A stretch of DNA of 64,000 nt, from positions 16,027,861-16,091,860 of the forward strand of contig CM033105.1 of assembly GCA_019321725.1 (NCBI GenBank). Reading direction: 5' to 3'. The DNA comes from Paulownia fortunei (Eukaryota; Streptophyta; Magnoliopsida; Lamiales; Paulowniaceae). Position 1 is the stretch's first letter; each line of letters opens with the position of its first letter. Positions 59,615 to 64,000 of the stretch are shown here, piece after piece. The translations under genes were made by a program, and so were the position numbers. Under the pieces are notes generated by a model. That model searched no databases. It was not told the origin of the DNA and saw only the letters and a program-made list of their open reading frames with translations.

Positions 59615-62124
59615 TTAATGTATCTTCCTTTAAGTTGAGCTATGCATGAAACATTATCTTTATGTAGCATTGTTGAGGTTGTCTTGATATGTGATAGACC
59701 ATATGTTTCTTGTATATGTTGAATCATGAATCTCAGTCATACATATTCTCAGCTTGCCTTGTGGATTGTAAGAATTTCGACATGGTTTGAGAAAGTTGCT
59801 ACTATGGTTTGTTTTATTGAACGCCATGATATAGTATTACTTCCGCATGTGAACAAATAACATATCTGAGATCGTCCTTTGTATAGACCAAGTAAATAGT
59901 CTGCATTTGCATAACCAATCAATTATCATATCTATTTAAATATAATAGTCCCATGTCAACTGTTCCTTGAAGATAACAAAATATGTGTTTGATTCCATTC
60001 CAATGCCTCCATATTGGAGAAGAACTCTATCTTGCTAACAAATTTATTGAAAATGCTATATCAAGTTGTGTGCTATTGACAAGATACATTAGTGCTCATA
60101 TTGCACTAAGATAGGGTACTTCAGGACTTTAATAGTTTTTTCGTTATCTTCTTGAGGTCGAAAATGGTCATTTTTTTCACATCGAGTGATCTAACAACTA
60201 TTGGGGTACTTATCTAATATGATTTATCTATATAAAACCACGTTAAGACCTATTTTATATAGGCAGATTGATGAACAAAACTTTATCTGCTAAATGCTCG
60301 ATCTGCATGTAGGGACTCAATGTCTCTTAAATTATTCCTTTAAATAGTTTACTACATTTAAAATTTCATCAAAAGTTTCAATGACGTTCTAGTCATCAAT
60401 AATTATAGCAAACCAAAAATTGTACCTCTTTATAAAAATAATTGGGCAAGTGGGACATTCCCATTAATAAATAGTCATTGAGCCTTTTATAACTCATCAG
60501 TCACGATTACTTTAATCCATACAAAGTATTTAATTAAATACATTTCTCGAAGAAATTGAATTACATGCTTCATGCATTTTAAATCCTTCAGGGATTTTCA
60601 TATCAATATTATTATCAAGTGAGTCATATGACTACATTAATAAGATGCATTTTATGAATTGCTAGGCTAATAAGAAATCTTATTATTTGCATCCACCATA
60701 GGAGAATGTCTCTTTATAATTAATACTTGGTTTTTGTGAAATCCTTTGTGTAACGAGTTGTGCTTTATATCTAACAACTTTATTATTCTCATTTTATTTT
60801 TACACGAAGATCTATTTGTACCCCATTGACTTTATATCCTTTTATGTTTGGACTACAGGTCTAAATACCTCGCATTTTACGAGCGAGTTTAATTGAGCCT
60901 GAATTGCGTCTTCTCAATTTAACCAATCATTTTTATATTAGTATTCTTCAACTATCCTTGGTTCATGAACCTCATTTTTTGTTATAATATCAATCGTTAT
61001 TTTATATGTAAAATTTTTATCGATAACTATTTTTTCGATTCTATCCTTTTCAGTATTGACATAATTTATTGAGATCTCAATATTTTTCATTATTTTAGGT
61101 ATCTAAACCTCCTCTGGGTTTTTAATTATGTCCATCATTTCTACTAGAGTACTTGTCTTCTTAATTGGGCTATTTTGATTATTAGCTCCTTTTTCTTTTT
61201 TGAGGGCTTTTTTATATTTAGAACTGATTGGTCTACCATGCTTCAAGCGTGCGTTAGACTCATTAACTATAGATAGTCCTGCTGGGACATCAATTCTTAT
61301 TAGAGCATTATCAGCTGGTATATATGACTTTGTCACTTTTTTTAGGTCAGTGAATACATCATGTAATTGATTGTTATGTTTTGCAAATAAATTATTCTTT
61401 GAACTTTTAATTCACATTGATTTGTGGGATCAAGATGCATTAATGATGATGCATTTCATATAATTTTCTTATTTCAGTTGTTTTTCCCCCTAAGGTTGGG
61501 AAAATTGTCTAATTAAAATGATAGTGGACAAATCGTGCCGTAAAAGTATCACCTGTAAAATGTTCAAAATACTTAATAATTGAAGGTGATTCATATCCAA
61601 CATATATTCCCAACCTTCTTTGTAGACCCATCTTAGTGCACTGTGGTAGAGCAATTATAACATATACCACACAACAAAAAATTCTTAGATGGGAAATATT
61701 AGACTCCTAACCAAAAGCCAATTGTAATGGAGAGTACTTATGAAATGATGTTGGCCCAATATGAAGAAGTGTTGCTGCATGAAAAATTGCATGTCCCCAA
61801 TTAGAGATTGAGAGTTTTGTTCTCATAAGTAATGGTCTAGCAATCAACTGAAGGCATCTAATAAATGATTTTGCTGCTTGTGATGTAAATTTACCAGCAT
61901 TATCAAGATGATTGTCTTTATTGCATATTTTGGAAATTGGGCTCGTCAATAGATTATTTGAGCAATTAATTTTACAAATGCCAAATTGCAAGTAGATAAC
62001 TGGCAAACATAAGACCATCTAGTGGATGCATCTATTATTACCATAAAATACCTAAATGGTCCATATGTTGGATTAAAGGCCTATATATATTTCCATGAAA
62101 ACTATAGATTTAGGACACAGAGGG

Positions 62125-62396
62125 TGTTGAATGAAATAGGGCTGCTAATCCTTTTTTTTTAATACCCTATACCAGTTAACTCCTATTTATAATAAACTTG
62201 AGATACACATAATTACATAAATATCCTACTAAACAACTAAATAGGAAATAACAACAAATAGCTAATTACAAGGATTTACATAATTAACTCCTAAAATCAC
62301 ATCCTAAAATCATATGTAACAACTAATAGCTAGTTACAAGGATTTACACAAATTACTCCTGAAATCACGTCCTAAAATCTTGTACACCTGTCAACA
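62125..62396 (-). repeat. 3' LTR of copia element C
   Basis: 272 bp, with perfect 6-bp terminal inverted repeat TGTTGA (62125) / TCAACA (62396). Polypurine tract ttgagggggag on the - strand next to it. TATAAATAGG at 62182-62191 on the - strand. Confidence 0.88.
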
Positions 62397-64000
62397 CTCC
62401 CCCTCAAGATGGCGTATGTATATCTTCCATACCCATCTTGCATACATCTACTACATAGGCCTTTAGTAAACACATCTGTTATTTGATTCCTTGAATTTGT
62501 ATAGTTGGTTCTTAGGGTTTGATCATTCAATTTTTCTTTGATAAATAATCGATCAATCTCAATATGTTTAGTAAGATCATGCTGGACTAGATTATGAGCA
62601 ATGCTAATAGCTGTCTTATTGTCACAATGTAGAAACAAAGACTCCTTTTGGAGAAGATGGATATCTTGCATTAACTTTTTAAGCCATAGAAGTTCACAAA
62701 CTCCTTGTGCTATAGCTCTGAATTCTGCTTCAGCGCTTGACCTAGCAACCACACCCTATTTTTTGCTTCTCCAAGTGACTAGATTTCCGCCAATAAAGAC
62801 ACAATATCATGAAGTAGATCTTTTATCATTAGGAGCACTTGCCCAATCAGCATCAGTGTATGTTTCTACCTAAATGACCATTGTTTGAGAAGAGTAATCC
62901 TTTCCTAGGACTAGATTTGTGATATCGGAGAATCCAAAAAATAGCATCAAGGTGTATAGTCCGAGGGTTGTGCATAAATTGACTTACTATACTTACTGCA
63001 TATATGATGTTAGGTCATGTATGAAAAAGATAAATCAATCTCCCAACCAATCTTTGGTATCGATCAATGTCAACCAATTCTCCAACATTTTCTTGTAGTC
63101 TATGATTGGCCTCAATGGGAGTATTTGCAGGTTTGCGACCCAATATTCCTCTTTTCTTTAGTAAGTCTAGAACATATTTTCTTTAGTAGATAAATATGCC
63201 CTTTTCTAATCAAGCAACTTCTATCTCAAGAAAATATCTTAGCTTGCCCAAGTCTTTAATCTCAAACTCAACAGCTAAATATTTTTTCAGTATATTCATC
63301 TTTTCTTGATTGTCACATATCACCACCATATCATCAACATATACAACAAGAATAGTAATATCTTTCCATTGAGATATTTGATGAACATAGTATAAACTTC
63401 CTCTTCTAACTCACCATGTAGGAAGATATTTTTAACATCAAACTGCTAAAGGTCCCATCCAAGATTAGCACAAGATAAGAGAACTCTTACTGAATTCATC
63501 TTAGCAACATGTACAAATGTTTCTTGGTAATTAATCCCGTAGGTCTGGGTGAAACCCTTTGCCACCAACCGAGCCTTTAGTCTCTCAATAGAACCATTCG
63601 CTTTATACTTCACCGTGAATACCCATTTACATCCTATCGACTTTTTGCCCAAAGAAAAGTCGGCAAGCTCCCAAGTTCCATTTTTAACTAAGGCTTTTCA
63701 TCTTCTCCACCATAACATATTTCCATCTAGGATCATTAACAGCTTCTTTCCACCCATGTGGTATAGAGACAGAATGCAAGGAAGATAAAAAAGCTCTATA
63801 GGAATGGGTCAGTGAGTCATAAGAAAGAAAGTTAGAGATAGGATGTTGAGTACATTATCTAACTTCTCTAACAACTATTGGAAGATCAAGATCACTATTA
63901 CAAGAATTATGGGAAGGTGTTTTAGTAGATAAATCATAAGTAGGAAAAGAAAGAGGATTACCTGATTCCATAGGAGTTGAGTCCAGGTTTGATGTTTGGC
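62125..64000 (-). mobile_element. Ty1/copia element C, 3' part, runs off the window
   Basis: On the - strand from the window edge: RT at 63652-63446 ([40 protein letters not shown]), the catalytic YVDD intact at 63341-63330, RNase H at 62752-62372 (ARSSAEAEFRAIAQGVCELL; HCDNKTAISIAHNLVQHD; ITDVFTKGL), PPT, 3' LTR. Some frameshifts (for example RT to RNase H, and a stop before ARSSAEAEF), but less decay than element A. Its 3' LTR directly abuts element A's integrase, suggesting insertion into A. Gag, protease, integrase and the 5' LTR lie beyond 64000. Confidence 0.88.

Larger units (their letters stand above)
54138..62124 (-). mobile_element. Degenerate Ty1/copia element A, split by element B
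   Basis: On the - strand: integrase from 62124 (GPFRYFMVIIDASTRW; DNAGKFTSQ; IARPLLMRTKLSISNWGHAI, then YSPLQLAFG), a connector (IRIDVPAGLS; LKHGRPISSKYKK near 61220), RT from about 61000 with the YVDD box degraded to IIDD (near 60400) and HQSAYIK, and RNase H (YILQRYLK-type through NVSCIAQLKGRYIKG at 59615). The last is resumed at 54769 after the nested element (SPKFFLTYKLQKSDEI, SNDNLADLFTKTLPTAK). PPT and 3' LTR follow. Many stops. The 5' part (LTR, gag, protease) is beyond element C. Net length without B is about 3.1 kb. Confidence 0.85.

Overview
This is nuclear DNA from a flowering plant, almost certainly a eudicot. It is AT-rich, its genes are split by GT-AG introns, and Ty1/copia, Ty3/gypsy, LINE, TRIM, SINE and MITE elements lie between and inside genes. 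The protein relatives (AP2/B3 REM type, ALMT12 type, CLC-g type, plant synaptotagmin 5 type) are all plant families. No CRISPR array, operon or phage-like system was seen, and I did not find a wholly new system.

Region 1 (1-11 kb) is a decayed tandem array of B3-domain (REM-like) genes. A fragment at 796-891 and a better copy at 6685-7692 share about 0.8 kb of matching upstream DNA, and a third copy survives only as 3' flank (10228-10770). Three broken copia elements and a large MITE have inserted between them.

Region 2 (14.7-28.1 kb) is the functional core: two convergent anion-transport genes. A six-exon ALMT12/QUAC1-like channel gene on the + strand (14723-18232) faces a seven-exon CLC-g-like chloride channel gene on the - strand (28092-19669). 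The CLC gene has Ala instead of Glu at the gating position, as I recall for Arabidopsis CLC-g, and a one-base frameshift in exon 5 that is either a sequence error or a disabling mutation.

Region 3 (28-44.9 kb) has no recognisable host gene. It holds two tRNA-derived SINEs (one with a 17-bp target-site duplication), a candidate Helitron 3' terminus, a tandem TRIM array with four LTRs and three internal domains, several minisatellites and a gypsy gag relic.

Region 4 (44.9-54.1 kb) is a synaptotagmin-5-like pseudogene in permuted order: the linker/C2B exon precedes the C2A exons, and both blocks adjoin copies of the same ~1.6-1.7 kb intron-like sequence. This is best explained by a tandem duplication. 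A LINE and a gypsy LTR have inserted into it.

Region 5 (54.1-64 kb) is a stack of copia elements, all on the - strand: element A, element B nested within A's RNase H with a 5-bp target duplication, and element C abutting A's integrase and running off the window.
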